From Hypericum androsaemum (taxonomy: Eukaryota > Streptophyta > Magnoliopsida > Malpighiales > Hypericaceae): a stretch of DNA of 64,000 nucleotides. Location: NCBI GenBank assembly GCA_963995505.1, contig OZ023190.1, positions 6,652,516 to 6,716,515 on the forward strand, read 5' to 3'. Positions 37,046 through 47,404 of this stretch are shown here, in pieces (within the stretch, counting starts at the first letter, position 1; each line of letters opens with the position of its first letter). The translations under genes were made by a program, and so were the position numbers. The notes below the pieces were generated by a model, which had not been told where the DNA came from, did no database searches, and saw nothing but the letters and a program-made list of their open reading frames with translations.

Positions 37046-37420
37046 TGTTAGGAATTGTCGAGGAAAAGCAATGGTGGAAAAGTCGAGCGGAGCTAGCAAC
37101 CGTTAGGAGGTGTTACAGAAGGTCGAATTTCTGAGGACCTAGCGGCCACTAGGCCCCTAGCGACCGCTAGGTGATGCTGACAGCCGTTTCCTGTTTTGCT
37201 CGGACTCTTGTTTTGAACTCCTAGGACAACCTAAATAGGTTTCTTGTACACCAAGAGTTTGTCTATTATATAAGGAAGCGTTCCCTTAGGGTTATGCATG
37301 GCTTTGTGACTCGGTAAAAGTTCTCTTTTCTCCCCATGGCCGTATACATTAGGCCGAACACGTTATATCTTCTGTCCGTATTCTTTGCCCGTTTTGTTCT
37401 CTTGGTTGCTGAATTCCTAA
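37046..37420 (+). mobile_element. Copia 3' LTR
   Basis: It starts TGTTAGGAATTGTCGAGG after the polypurine stretch, has a TATA box (TATTATATAAGG, ~37265), and its last ~75 bp match the LTR tail at 34948-35023. The right end (GAATTCCTAA) lacks the final CA, so it is slightly truncated and joined to sequence resembling 36653-36710. Confidence 0.75.
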
Positions 37421-37740
37421 GAGGTCCAACGAGAAAGCAGTTCGATGTTGCAAAGTATGGGGATGACCGAAAAAATAGAGACTTATATTGATCATGATTT
37501 TACTTCTGCAGGAGAACTCGAGTGTTGGCTGCAGGTTTTTGGGAAGTTTGGTTACATGGAGTTCATCGTCACACATATTTTTTTCGAAGGAAATGATATT
37601 GTGGATGCATTATCTAAAATGGATGAGGATAATGGTATTGTTATGCTCCAGATTTTATTATCCGCTATGTGGTTAGAGATTTTTTTTCTCTTGTTTTATG
37701 GTTTTGCTGCGCTAACGTTCAGACTCTTTTTTTCTGGGCT
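37421..37740 (+). pseudogene. Copia scrap fused to an RNase H-like fragment
   Basis: 37421-37485 parallels 36653-36715 of the Copia interior. It is followed by an open frame with GELECWLQVFGKFG and then THIFFEGNDIVDALSKM. The latter is the HxxREGNxxADALSK end of plant RVT_3/RNase H-like domains. The fusion suggests recombination between two retroelement relics. Confidence 0.55.
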
Positions 37741-37999
37741 GTAAATTTTTCCAACTTAATTTTTTTATAACAGAATTTTAACGAGACTTGTAGTTACAAA
37801 CAGATTGTATGAGTTTGTTTATGTTTATTTGAGTTTATCTCTTGACTATCGAGTGATTAACTTGAGAATTTTTTTGGTTATTTTGTGCTCGTGTACTCTT
37901 TTTGTTTCGGTTTTCTATATATTTCTCTATTCATTAAAAAAGGGGGATGAAATTTAAAATTAGATATTGAAATCACGGGATTCGAATTTGTCACCGAAT

Positions 38000-38786
38000 A
38001 ATTTCACATAGTAAATTAGACTCCACACGAACTCTTCGACCCGATTAGCGTCAATAAATAAAAAAGTCGTTTTCGATAAGATTTGGCTGGGCCAAGAGAG
38101 CTGCAGATTGAAGGCGACAACGTTGAAATGCTAAATCCCCGAAATGTCTCATCATCATCAGATGGAGCGCCCCCGGTGCATGTGCCATGCAGAAACAGCC
38201 AGCCCTCTGCCTGCAACTGTCGCCTCCCTCCTTCCAACGCGTGTCCAAACCCCAACATCCACGTAGGTTCCAGTTAAACCCTCGTTCAAATTTCCTCCAC
38301 CGCGACTAGATAATTGTCCATGTTTCCCAACTTGGAAGTATATATTACATAGTTAGTTAACAACCGTTGCGTAGATTAGACCAAAGGGTTACCTACCACT
38401 CGCTCCGATACTGTCTTCGGGCGTCAAGGTACGTGAATTGTTGTGAATTTCCATTTCCTTTTCCTTCCAATGTCTGAAATGAAGGAGCTCGTGACTTGCC
38501 TTTGATGAATTCTCTTGTTAGAGCTTTCGCATGTAATTGCATCTAGGTTAGCTTAGTGCTGTCTGAATGGAAATGAAATGTTGTAGTTCTTTTGATTACT
38601 GGTCTTTATTTTGCAATTCTTGTTGCAATTAAGTTGAGACCGAGAGCCTCTGTGCGATGGTAAGTTGTTGTTGTTGCTCCTTTGGTGGCTGTTGGACGCT
38701 GATTCGTAGTGCGAAAATTCGAATGCACGGAGTCCCTTTTTATTGTTGTGATTTAGTTGGAGGAGTTTTTGTTTGATGCGTCCAGG
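38000..38786 (+). promoter_or_regulatory. Upstream region and leader of the 38.8-kb gene
   Basis: The sequence moves from AT-rich to gene-like composition. A likely leader intron runs from near GTACGTGAATT (~38431) to an acceptor GTGATTTAG|TTGG (~38756). No other frame was accepted here. Confidence 0.4.
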
Positions 38787-40484
38787 ATGGAAGCCCCTGA
38801 ATCGGATTGGGAGATCCGAGAGGGTTATGATGATGATGACGGATGGGAAGAAAGCGTGAAGATGGGTTGGGTATTAGACAAGGGCCTAACGCTTGGGAAG
38901 AGGATTCTAGTGACCGGCTTTGTGATGACCTCCGCGCCTATTGTGCTTCCCCCGGTTCTGGTCATTTCAGCTATTGGTTTTGTTTGTTCTCTTCCTTATG
39001 GTTTCTTCCTAGCTAGTTATGCTTGCACCGAGAAGCTCATGAGCCAATTGCTCCCGGTTGCAACCGCTAGTGTTGGACATGGTGACACAGTCGCCCGCTC
39101 CCCGCATCTCCTGGGGCACGGGGTTCATGATGATGTTGATGTGGGGAGTACCTATAGGCAAAGAGGATTCGGCAGGGGTGAGAAGTCATTGTTCCGAGCA
39201 CTTGATTTTGACGCGGAGGAGAATGAACCAACGGGAGAGACTGATGAAGGAGATGGGAAGAAAGTAGGGATGGAAGGAATGTTGGGTGGAGCTGATGATG
39301 TAATTGGTGTTTTGATAAACATCGAGGGGGATGAGCAGGCGCCATTCGAAGTGACCAGTATCAGTATCGATGTTTGTGAGGCTCCTACTGGCTATAAAGA
39401 AGATAAGATGGTAGAGACAGGAGGACTGATAGAGAAGATGAGAGATGAAGGGATAGCTGGTGGTGAAGTGGTAGACGAGAAGCAATTTGGTTCTGATAAA
39501 AATGCAAACGAAGGCGCTCATGGAACAGGCACGGAAGGACCATTGGCAACAGCAGCACAAAATGTTGAGCAGAATGGAAAAAAAGTGAGCAAAAAGCAAC
39601 AGGAGGAGAAGAAATCTCATGGAGCAAAAGGGAACAAATCGCGGAAAGGAAAAGCCAAAGGAGGGAAGCAAGTTGAGGGCAAGAAAGAAAAGGAAGTTTC
39701 AGGTGCAGGGGAAGCTACTACGACCCCAGCTGATTCTGAAGAAAAAGGAGGTAATGCCAAATTGCATTGAGTTATTATGTTTCGCGCTTGTGAATAGTCT
39801 TGGTAGGTCTCCTGAGGAGGCATTCCGGTGTTGGAATTTAACTATTGGATATGCAGGGAAGGTGGTTTCAAGTTGTGCAGTGCACCAAATGGCCGATCCC
39901 TTGAAAGTTGCTATTTCACCAGGAGGATATGACGAGACACAAACAGAAATTACTCCGGCGGAATCCCTTTCCGCTTCCGATAAGGTATGTTAATGGCATA
40001 CTGTTGGTTCTGGGGATCGGTAAAGTCTGCTTTTACACGTATGCAAAACCATCTACAGCATTTCTTACATTTTCGCATGGAGATTCTTTATGTTATCCAT
40101 TCTATCCGCCTTCCAAGTGTACTTGCTTCAAATGCCGGTTCTTTGTGTTCTTGCTCTTCATCCATTTTAGTCCAAAATAATCGGGTTAGTAGCTGCGGAG
40201 CTTCATTAAGCATCGTGCAAGCTGGTTTCACCAATACAAGCTGACAAGCTATTCTGGTCTTGCGGCAGGATTTATACAGCGAGGAAGAGATATGGAAACA
40301 CATTGATTCAATGAGGAAGATAGTGGGTTACACAACCCCGCGCCATGAAACTTGTATGGAGGAGTTGCAGGCGCTATACATTTTCGCAGGAGTCGAGCCG
40401 TCGACGTCTTTCAAGGAAATCTCCGACCTTGTGGAGATCAACCACAAGCTTAGGTTTCTCATGTCCATCGTTGGAGTCAAGTAG
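38787..40484 (+). CDS. Uncharacterised plant membrane-associated protein
   Basis: I do not recognise a named family. Three exons (38787-39750, 39923-39984, 40269-40484) give 1,242 nt, 413 residues, with clean GT-AG borders and phases. Residues 1-30 are acidic (DDDDGWEES). Residues ~40-92 hold one long or two short hydrophobic segments (ILVTGFVMTSAPIVLPPVL, VISAIGFVCSLPYGFFLAS). Residues ~95-320 are low-complexity: first acidic, then strongly Lys/Glu-rich (KKVSKKQQEEKKSHGAKG). The last ~70 residues form a compact, probably helical domain (EEEIWKHIDSMRKIVGY, then ELQALYIFAGVEP). The start is the first ATG after a likely leader intron; an upstream in-frame stretch lacks ATG. It converges with the nuclease gene. 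The layout suggests a membrane-anchored protein with a charged tail, but no function can be assigned. Confidence 0.8.
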
Positions 40485-41363
40485 CAGTTGGGCCCGTTTC
40501 CTGGTACTTCGACGCTGAAGTAGTAACTTCTTTTGTACTAGGTGAGAGTGTAGTATTACGGTCAACGCTAAGAGGATTGAGAATGTGCAACTTTTCGGTA
40601 GCTGCTGTTCTGCATTTTTCAGGTTTCTTGCTGTTTAGAGCTAGCTTCCAGGCATTGGCTTGCTCTAGCCTTTTCGTTCGGATATGGGTTTTATATCAGA
40701 GATTGGTCTCGCAAAAAACTTCATCTTGCTTAAACTAGGCCTCAGGCTCGAGCTGACAGAAGCTCTTATCCGAAGGAGGAGGAAGAAAATAACATAGACC
40801 AAGTACTCGTACAACGTTCAGTGCTTGCTACAAAATAGGGCACAAAGTTGCTCACTTGCCTTCTGCAGAAGTTCCTGCATTGAAGGTAACTCTTATCCTA
40901 TCCGAACTTCAAAGAACAAGACGGCAACCTCGGTTCCTGCATGGAATCAGAAAATAAAACTAGTTCATGATTTCTGGTCACAAAATTACTCTATCCGAAC
41001 TTCAAAGACTTGGGATGAAAGCATCAAGCTAACTCAATGGTTAATGAGATCCTGGTTCAAAATGAAGAGAAATCAAAATACCCCGCGGGCTCAGCATCTA
41101 TCCATAAGTTACAATCAAAACTTGAACGTGTGGCCAAACACCTGGGATTCATTTGCCATGATTCTGCAGGCATCAACCATGTCTAGCTCATACTCTGTTC
41201 CTGCGTTCTCCGAAATTTACCAAGACTAAACAAGGAAATAGCTCAGTACCCGAACCCAAGTTTTTTTTGAACTCCTTGGATCCTGGTAGGATCGGATCCA
41301 TTCCACAAATACATAAAAAATTTACATGTGGGTCTATCCAGTAGTTCTATAGTTTACATAAAG
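40485..41363. other. Spacer between convergent genes
   Basis: It holds the 3' UTRs of the flanking convergent genes. An open frame at 40825-41229 has no recognisable motif and biased composition. An 18-bp exact direct repeat, CTATCCGAACTTCAAAGA, occurs at 40898 and 40991. Confidence 0.5.
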
Positions 41364-42662
41364 TTAGGTAGGTTTAGGGAAAAGTAACGGGGAGGCATCA
41401 ACAATGCGCTTGCTCTTGATAACAATGTGCGGAAGCAAGTCGTGCACAGGAGCAGGCTCAAAAGACCTTATTTGTTCTTGTTGATGAGAGCTTAATCGTT
41501 GGAGCGGCTTTTTCGTCTCATATCTTTGATAGATCTCTCTAGCAGGGAGCACATGCTTCCACCAAAAATCAGAGAGGGCCGTTTTCAGCATATTCCAATA
41601 TTCAGGATCGCGATATATCCGAAATAAACTACTCCCATTGATTGTCCAACAATAGAAGTCCATCCAATCTTTATCCACTATCTCCATCAAACCTTGTGCC
41701 TGAGGAATGTAATGGTGAGGGATCCTCTTCCAGGGACAAGCATCCTTCATTTCTCCATTGAAGAATGGACATTTGACTTCCAACAATCCTAGGGAAGTCA
41801 TCGAAATAGAGTCAACAACTCCATCAGGCGAAGCCGCCAACCAATCATCATCGGGATTGCTCTTGCCATACACTTGAAATTCCGTAAGCAAAAGCCTATT
41901 CCCAGTAATCTCCATATACTGCTCGAGTGCTTTTCTCTCGTTAATATTGCTCCAGCAGGTCGCAAAGTTTTTTCCTGAAAATGGTTCCTTTGCACCAATC
42001 TTCTCTTCCCAAAGCTGAACCCTCCTTTTCGGCCAAAACCCAATTGCCAATTCAAAGGTGCTGGCTGTGAGCTTGTACTTCCTCTTCTCTTGCCAATTCT
42101 TAGACACATGTTGAAGACAATTTGCATGAAAATCGAAGTAGTTATCTCCACGACCAGCATATTTACGAGGAACATCAACACGATTCACGCTAATTTGAGC
42201 AGAATTATCGTCCGAACCACTGCTCTGATCAAACAAAGCCTGAGTCCGGTATTTCCTTTCATTTATTGTATCCACAACATGTGAACCTAACTTATATTTA
42301 CGATTCCAGTGGGACTTAACCAGTTGGACCAAGAAAGGCGTAAATTCTTCGCTGCCACGAAAAACCAACAAAGAAAAAACTTTCAAGAACATTGAAAAAC
42401 CACAAAAAACAGGGGCAAAATGCAATGGAACATACAAAAATGGGTCTCACCAGGGAAACGAAGCATCAATATAGAAACCACGACGTGCAGCGGGGCAAGT
42501 ATTATCCGGGTCCCGATGTGGATTAATACACCAAAAGCAAGGCCGGATGCTCCCTTACCGAAAGGAAAGGAAAGGAAAAGGCCGGATGCTGAGGCTACCG
42601 CGTGGCGTTGGCGTTGGCGTTGGCGTTGGCGTTGGCGTTGGTTCAGGAATTTCGTCGAACAT
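41364..42662 (-). CDS. YqaJ-like (phage-exonuclease-type) nuclease
   Basis: The product carries a PD-(D/E)XK nuclease domain of the YqaJ/phage lambda exonuclease type, found as a small plant family of unknown role, possibly organellar DNA processing. Two exons, 42662-42559 and 42351-41364, total 1,092 nt, 363 residues. Catalytic elements in order: helix NERKALEQYMEITG with a Glu (~178), AASPDGVVD with D211, and LLEVKCPFF with E226 and K228. The downstream helix HHYIPQAQGLMEI supplies the conserved Gln residues. All expected residues are present, so it could be active. Exon 1 encodes MFDEIPEP, then a Pro-Thr repeat from a hexanucleotide array, then a basic-aromatic stretch. Only the phase at CG|C supports joining it. 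The reading frame stays open further upstream to 42899, so the true start is uncertain. Confidence 0.78.
42603..42642. repeat. (GGCGTT)n hexanucleotide array in nuclease exon 1
   Basis: About six GGCGTT units on the plus strand encode alternating Pro-Thr on the minus strand. Length changes would add or remove whole dipeptides without shifting frame. Confidence 0.9.
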
Positions 42663-42899
42663 ATGGTTGGCGCTCTTTCCACAAGCACATATCAAGCGGA
42701 TGACTAAGGCAATCACCGCGCAGCTTTTAACTGAGGCGATGGGGACAGGCGCCTCCGGAGGAGAAGCTGTGTTTTGCCCAAATTGGATGCACTTCAGGGT
42801 TTTAGGGGAGGGGTTTACAAACATATACATATATTCCTTGGTCCGTCTAATAACAAACACCCACTGTTTTTTTTTTTTGTAATTTATGGTCAATTTCAA

Positions 42900-43969
42900 T
42901 AAAGGTCACTCCGTCTTTTTCACGATGGCCTTTCTCATTTTGATTTATTATTATTTTTTTAAAAATTGAGATTGGATTGTGTAAATTTTGAAGAGTGGAA
43001 GAGTATATTTATAATATTTTGAAGTAAATTTAAATTTATAAAGGGAAAATTGTCATCTGGTTTTTGGTATTTAACAAAACTCTCGTTTTAGTCCTTACTG
43101 TTTCTGATAACATACATTTGTTCTCCAAGTTTGCTAAAATGCACCTCTCAGGTCCTTGGCTCCGACATAGAAAAATTTTTTCGGTGAAAAGGCACCCGAA
43201 AGGACCAAATTGCCCCTCGATAAAAAAAATTATTAAAAAACAAAATTCTTCTCTGTCTCCTCTCCCTTCTTTCTCTCTCCCCTCTTCCCCTCCCCTCTCT
43301 CCTCCATTGATAAAAAAATCATCTCAACCACAAGAACCTTCTAGTTCTTGCAGAGAGGAGAGAGAGAAAAATTAGGCAACGCCAAATGAATCAACTGAAT
43401 TTGAGATTCGAGTCAAAAGATATAGATGATCTACAAAAATTTGACAATTCTCAACGAGACTTGAAGTCTAGTTTTGACCATCTCCCAAGCCGAATTAGGC
43501 AACACCACAGATACACAAAGTTTAATATATGAGTTTTAACTTTCCATGGCTGCAAAAATTATCTCATTCTGAAGTTCGAGTCCAAAGTTGAGGTCGATTC
43601 ACCAAGGCTGGGGGCGGTTGCCTATCATGAGGGAGTTCTTCCAACTTTGCCTTGGTACCCACCATGTGTGTTGTAAAAATGCCAAGCTCTTTCCTTGTGC
43701 ACTCCACTTGTTTGCATGCCTGGATGATACATTAGATGTGAAACCAAATCACCACCAAGACATGTTGTCATCCGGCCTAGGCTCTTTTCCCTTAAAAAGG
43801 GTCTGTGCCTTTAGGACGCAGTTGTGGAGAGCTTGCAAAAGTTGACGTTCAAACACAAGCACCTCGATTATTGTCTTGGTCGACCCCGAGTGCACTCTAA
43901 CAACTTTATGAACAAATATATGAGGCTGTATAATAAAATGACTTTTTTTTAGAAAGATATAATAAATGG
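42900..43969. other. Spacer with one MITE-like arm
   Basis: From 43043 the text (GGGAAAATTGTCATCTGG, then TTTAGTCCTTACTGTTTCTG) resembles the arm of the MITE at 43970, but no matching right arm was found. The rest is low-complexity (CTCTCCCCTCTTCCCCTCC near 43270) without genes. Confidence 0.45.
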
Positions 43970-44232
43970 TAAATTGCCCTCAGATCCCAGGTGTTTAACG
44001 AAATACCTGATTTAGTCTTTACTGTCGGTCTTCCTAGTTTGAAATAATGCACCTCTTTATTTTTATAAGGGTAAAAAGGTTATTTTACCTGAAAAATTGA
44101 TCAATGATGTCACTGAGGGACTAGAGTATAATAAAAATAAATACGGGGGACGAAAAAATTATTTTTGGAAACCCAAAGACCCGAAAGGTAGGGTGTCAAA
44201 ATACCAGGAACCTGAGAATAATTTGCCAATTT
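43970..44232. mobile_element. MITE, ~260 bp
   Basis: The left end GGTAAATTGCCCTCAGATCC is matched by the reverse complement of the right end, GGCAAATTATTCTCAGGTTC. The similarity continues for ~27 bp. There is no coding content, and a target duplication is not clear. Confidence 0.65.
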
Positions 44233-44392
44233 CTTTTGAAAAATCTCACATAGTAGTTGCGACAAATTTGTGTGAAAAAATTGACCTACTTTTTAAAATA
44301 CACAAATCAAGTGATCACAATTTGAGAGACATTTTGATACTTTTTTATTTTGCAACTCTCTAAATTTTATTATAGTTGGTTAGTTTATTTTT

Positions 44393-45462
44393 GGAATAAA
44401 GGTCAAATAAGTTCCTCTATTTGCACAAAAAGTTCACATAAGCGCGTATACTTCTCTAAATAGCTCATATAAGTCCATGTACTTCTTTAAATAGGTCAAA
44501 TAACACTCTGATAGTATTTCTCTGGTCACTAGTGTGACATGTCATCGACTGAAATAGCCTCCTTATCATAAAAAATATGCCACGTTATATTTAAGTTGCT
44601 ATTTAATTCTATTCAGGCCGTGAGTGGGGAAATACCCATTTTAGAAAGAAAACAAAAAACAAAAAAAGCCCATGAATGGAGAAAAAGAAATTAACAGCCA
44701 GTGAGTGAGTGGGGAAATCGTGAGTGGGGGAAAAATTGGCCTTTGCTGTTTACCCTCGGAGTCGTCGTCGTCTTCTATGGCCGCGCCCGTCGGTCAAATC
44801 GTGTTGTTGCCGCCGGTCTAAATCTGCGACCCCGATCTGCTTCTGAAAGGTAAATGCCGAAATACTCAGTTAGGGCTTTGGTTGTTTGTTTGAGGTTTAT
44901 GTTGGTTTGTTGTACTGATTGCGAACTTGAGCCACGAGCCATTCCCCGTCGCGCCGTGAGCTGTTTCCTTGTCTCTGTTTTGAAATTCTTCGTGAAATTC
45001 TCCAAGGTTGAGTTATGTTTTTGGTAAAATTTTCTACTGGGGTGTCATGAGCCGTTCTTCGTTGTTTGTCCTGACCCGTTGCATTGTTTGCTCTGCTTTT
45101 GTTTCCCTGTTTCTCCAATTGCCTGATGATAGCTGAATTGAAGGAATCTGATTTAGTATGTGCTATATCTTTGATCATGTGTTACTAGTTGCTAGTGTTT
45201 ATTGACTTGAAGGGAGGGTGTGAACTCTAACTTGTATGTTTTTTTTAAAAATTTTAAATAATTTAAATCTGACATGACATGTTTTTTATGAGAAGGACGT
45301 CATGTCAGCTGATGACGTGTCACTAGTGACCAGAAAAATGCTATGGGGTGTTATGTGAATACTCATTTAGAGAAGTATAGAGATTTATGTGAGCCACTTT
45401 CAAGTACAGAGACTCGTGTAAACCTTTTGTACAAATGGAATGACTTATTTGACATTTATTCC
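44393..45462. mobile_element. Mutator-like element with 9-bp TSD, possible Pack-MULE
   Basis: Inverted ends of ~150 bp start GGAATAAAGGTCAAATAAGT on the left and, reverse-complemented, GGAATAAATGTCAAATAAGT on the right. They share further blocks down to CTGGTCACTAGTG. The element is flanked by a perfect 9-bp duplication, TTTATTTTT (44384-44392 and 45463-45471), the size typical of Mutator-like elements. There is no transposase. The interior (44740-44960) is GC-richer and gene-like, with a possible exon end at CTGCTTCTGAAAG|GTAAAT. Confidence 0.82.
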
Positions 45463-45559
45463 TTTATTTTTTAAGTCTTCTATGTATTAATTATTTCACA
45501 AACTTTTTAATTATTTTATTTTAGATTATTTCAATACTTCAGAATTTAGGGAATATTTT

Positions 45560-47404
45560 TTTTGCCACGCCCGAAACCCCAAATCAATTTAAAGAAAAAC
45601 CTCAAGGAAGTCCACCACACCCAACACAGCTGGATCATATTTCGTCTCCGATCTCTTTCCCATCCCCGGATCGCGTCCTACTGTACTGACCTCTTCAAGT
45701 CAGTTCTCTCTCTAACTTTCCCTTTGAAATTTTATCTTCCTTCTCTGTAAAGTTTACATTTTTTTGTCACGTTCATGGCTGTTGGGTACTTGCTGTTCCT
45801 CGTCTTCTTTCGTGGGTTTCCGCGGATTTTGGGTGTTGTGAACTTTGGCTCCCAGTTGTTTCCCATTCCGGATTGTGGTTTCAGCTGGGATAGATGGTAG
45901 GCGACGTCTTCCTGACCTGATGGCTGGGAGCGTCAATCTGACTGCCCGACTTGTGGCATCAATGGAAGTAGATTATAGGGTGGTCGGGCTCTCTTTTGGT
46001 CTATTGATCAGGAGATCCCACCTCCTTAACTATCCAGATTGTGGGTCCAGCGGGAGGTAGGTCGTAGGGAATATCTTTGTATTGTGGACACTCTTTTTTT
46101 CTTTTATTTATAAAAGTTCTATTTGGGGGTTTAATTTACTTGGGACTGCGTTATCATTTTTTGATGCAACGAACGAGGAAAGATTGGTTCCCATGAAATG
46201 ACCATTCCACGCTGGATCTGTGACCAAGAATTTGGTAATGACTGATCAGCCTCGGCTAGTGTTTCGAGATGTAGTTTTGGTCTCAAGTCTATTTGGTCTG
46301 GTTCTCTGCTTTCGGATCTTGCGGATACTGATAAATAGTGTCTTTTGCAATTCTAAGAGATGCTCATGTCTCACCATGTTTTATATCTCTCAAGTATGGT
46401 AGTGTTTTCTCTTTGTCAACTGAGTTCATTCTGACTGATTTCGCTCGTTACCGTTTTGTGACCACACGAGATTTTGGTGCGTGGACAATCTCTTTGCTAT
46501 GTTTAGTGCATCTTTGGCTTTCATATTGACCTTTTGGCTTACAGATACTCTCTTCTTTTAGCCAATGTTGTGCGTTGAAAGATCACGTCTATAATCTAGC
46601 GCGACAACTTTTTGTGTTGGATTTATGTTTCTTTCTGTTTCTGATTAGATCTTTTTTTTTATGATTGGCCTCCCTGAGAGTGACAGGGACTAGTCAATGG
46701 ATGTGATCCAGTTGTACGTTCTAAGGTTCACATGGAGCAGCATAGCTGCACTGTAATCTTTGTGGCGTTTTTGTTATTTCAATGACTGGTCCAAGTACAT
46801 TCTTTCCCCAATAAATCGAGGATCATATTATTTGATGAAAATGTTACATGGCCATGCCTATTAATTGCTGAAATGGCATTGTCATCCTTTTCTGTCTTCT
46901 CTATTACAAACAGTTAATAATATTCTCTGGTTTGCTGCCAATATGGACTTGCATATAATTTTTATACTACAATGTGTGGTAATCATCTGGTTTTTCCTCT
47001 TACTTAAATTCGGGGCTTTTTCTTTCTTTTGTTGACCAAAGAACGTTAGAAGCTGGAAAGCTGAATGAAAAGTTTTGAAGTTATTTATTACTACAGCTGG
47101 GAAAGATGAAGTCCTTTGAAGAATACAGGCTTTGAATATCAAGCTTTGATATCAGCCCTGTTCTTCCTTCTAGTGAATGATTCATGGTCTTCACTTCCTA
47201 GCTCATTTAACTTGGAATTTCAAAAATTCTTTATCTGAAAATTTATATTTTGTATGTGTATTGTTGTAGGATGTTCTGAGAGGTTCCGGTGTCGACATAT
47301 TGGTCTGACAAGACTGAGTTACCTTTTCAAGAACAAATCCATCCACGTTTATACGAAAAGAAAGAGTTCTTGGGTTTCTTCTTCTCTTTCTGCAGTTCGG
47401 GACA
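45560..47404 (+). promoter_or_regulatory. Likely promoter and intron-containing leader of RGP5 gene
   Basis: A CT-rich leader-like stretch near 45610-45720 is followed by T-rich intron-like sequence. The acceptors TTGTAG (47270) or TTTCTGCAG (47396) precede the start codon. No protein frame with coding character lies here. The exact leader exons are inferred. Confidence 0.45.

Larger units (their letters stand above)
35025..37420 (+). mobile_element. Ty1/Copia retrotransposon copy, internally deleted
   Basis: The PBS TTGGTATCAGAGC (35025) for initiator tRNA-Met is followed by gag, zinc knuckle, a protease relic and a GAG-pre-integrase-like region. Then comes non-coding sequence, a polypurine stretch (AAAGGTGGAGAT) and the 3' LTR. 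Integrase, reverse transcriptase and RNase H are absent, so it cannot move by itself. Confidence 0.85.

Noticed and set aside
39186..39671. Minus-strand hydrophobic 161-residue frame
   Set aside because: Antisense of the Lys/Glu-rich region of the 38.8-kb gene.
40825..41229. 134-residue open frame between two genes
   Set aside because: No motif, internal short repeats, location in the expected 3' UTR overlap; treated as chance.
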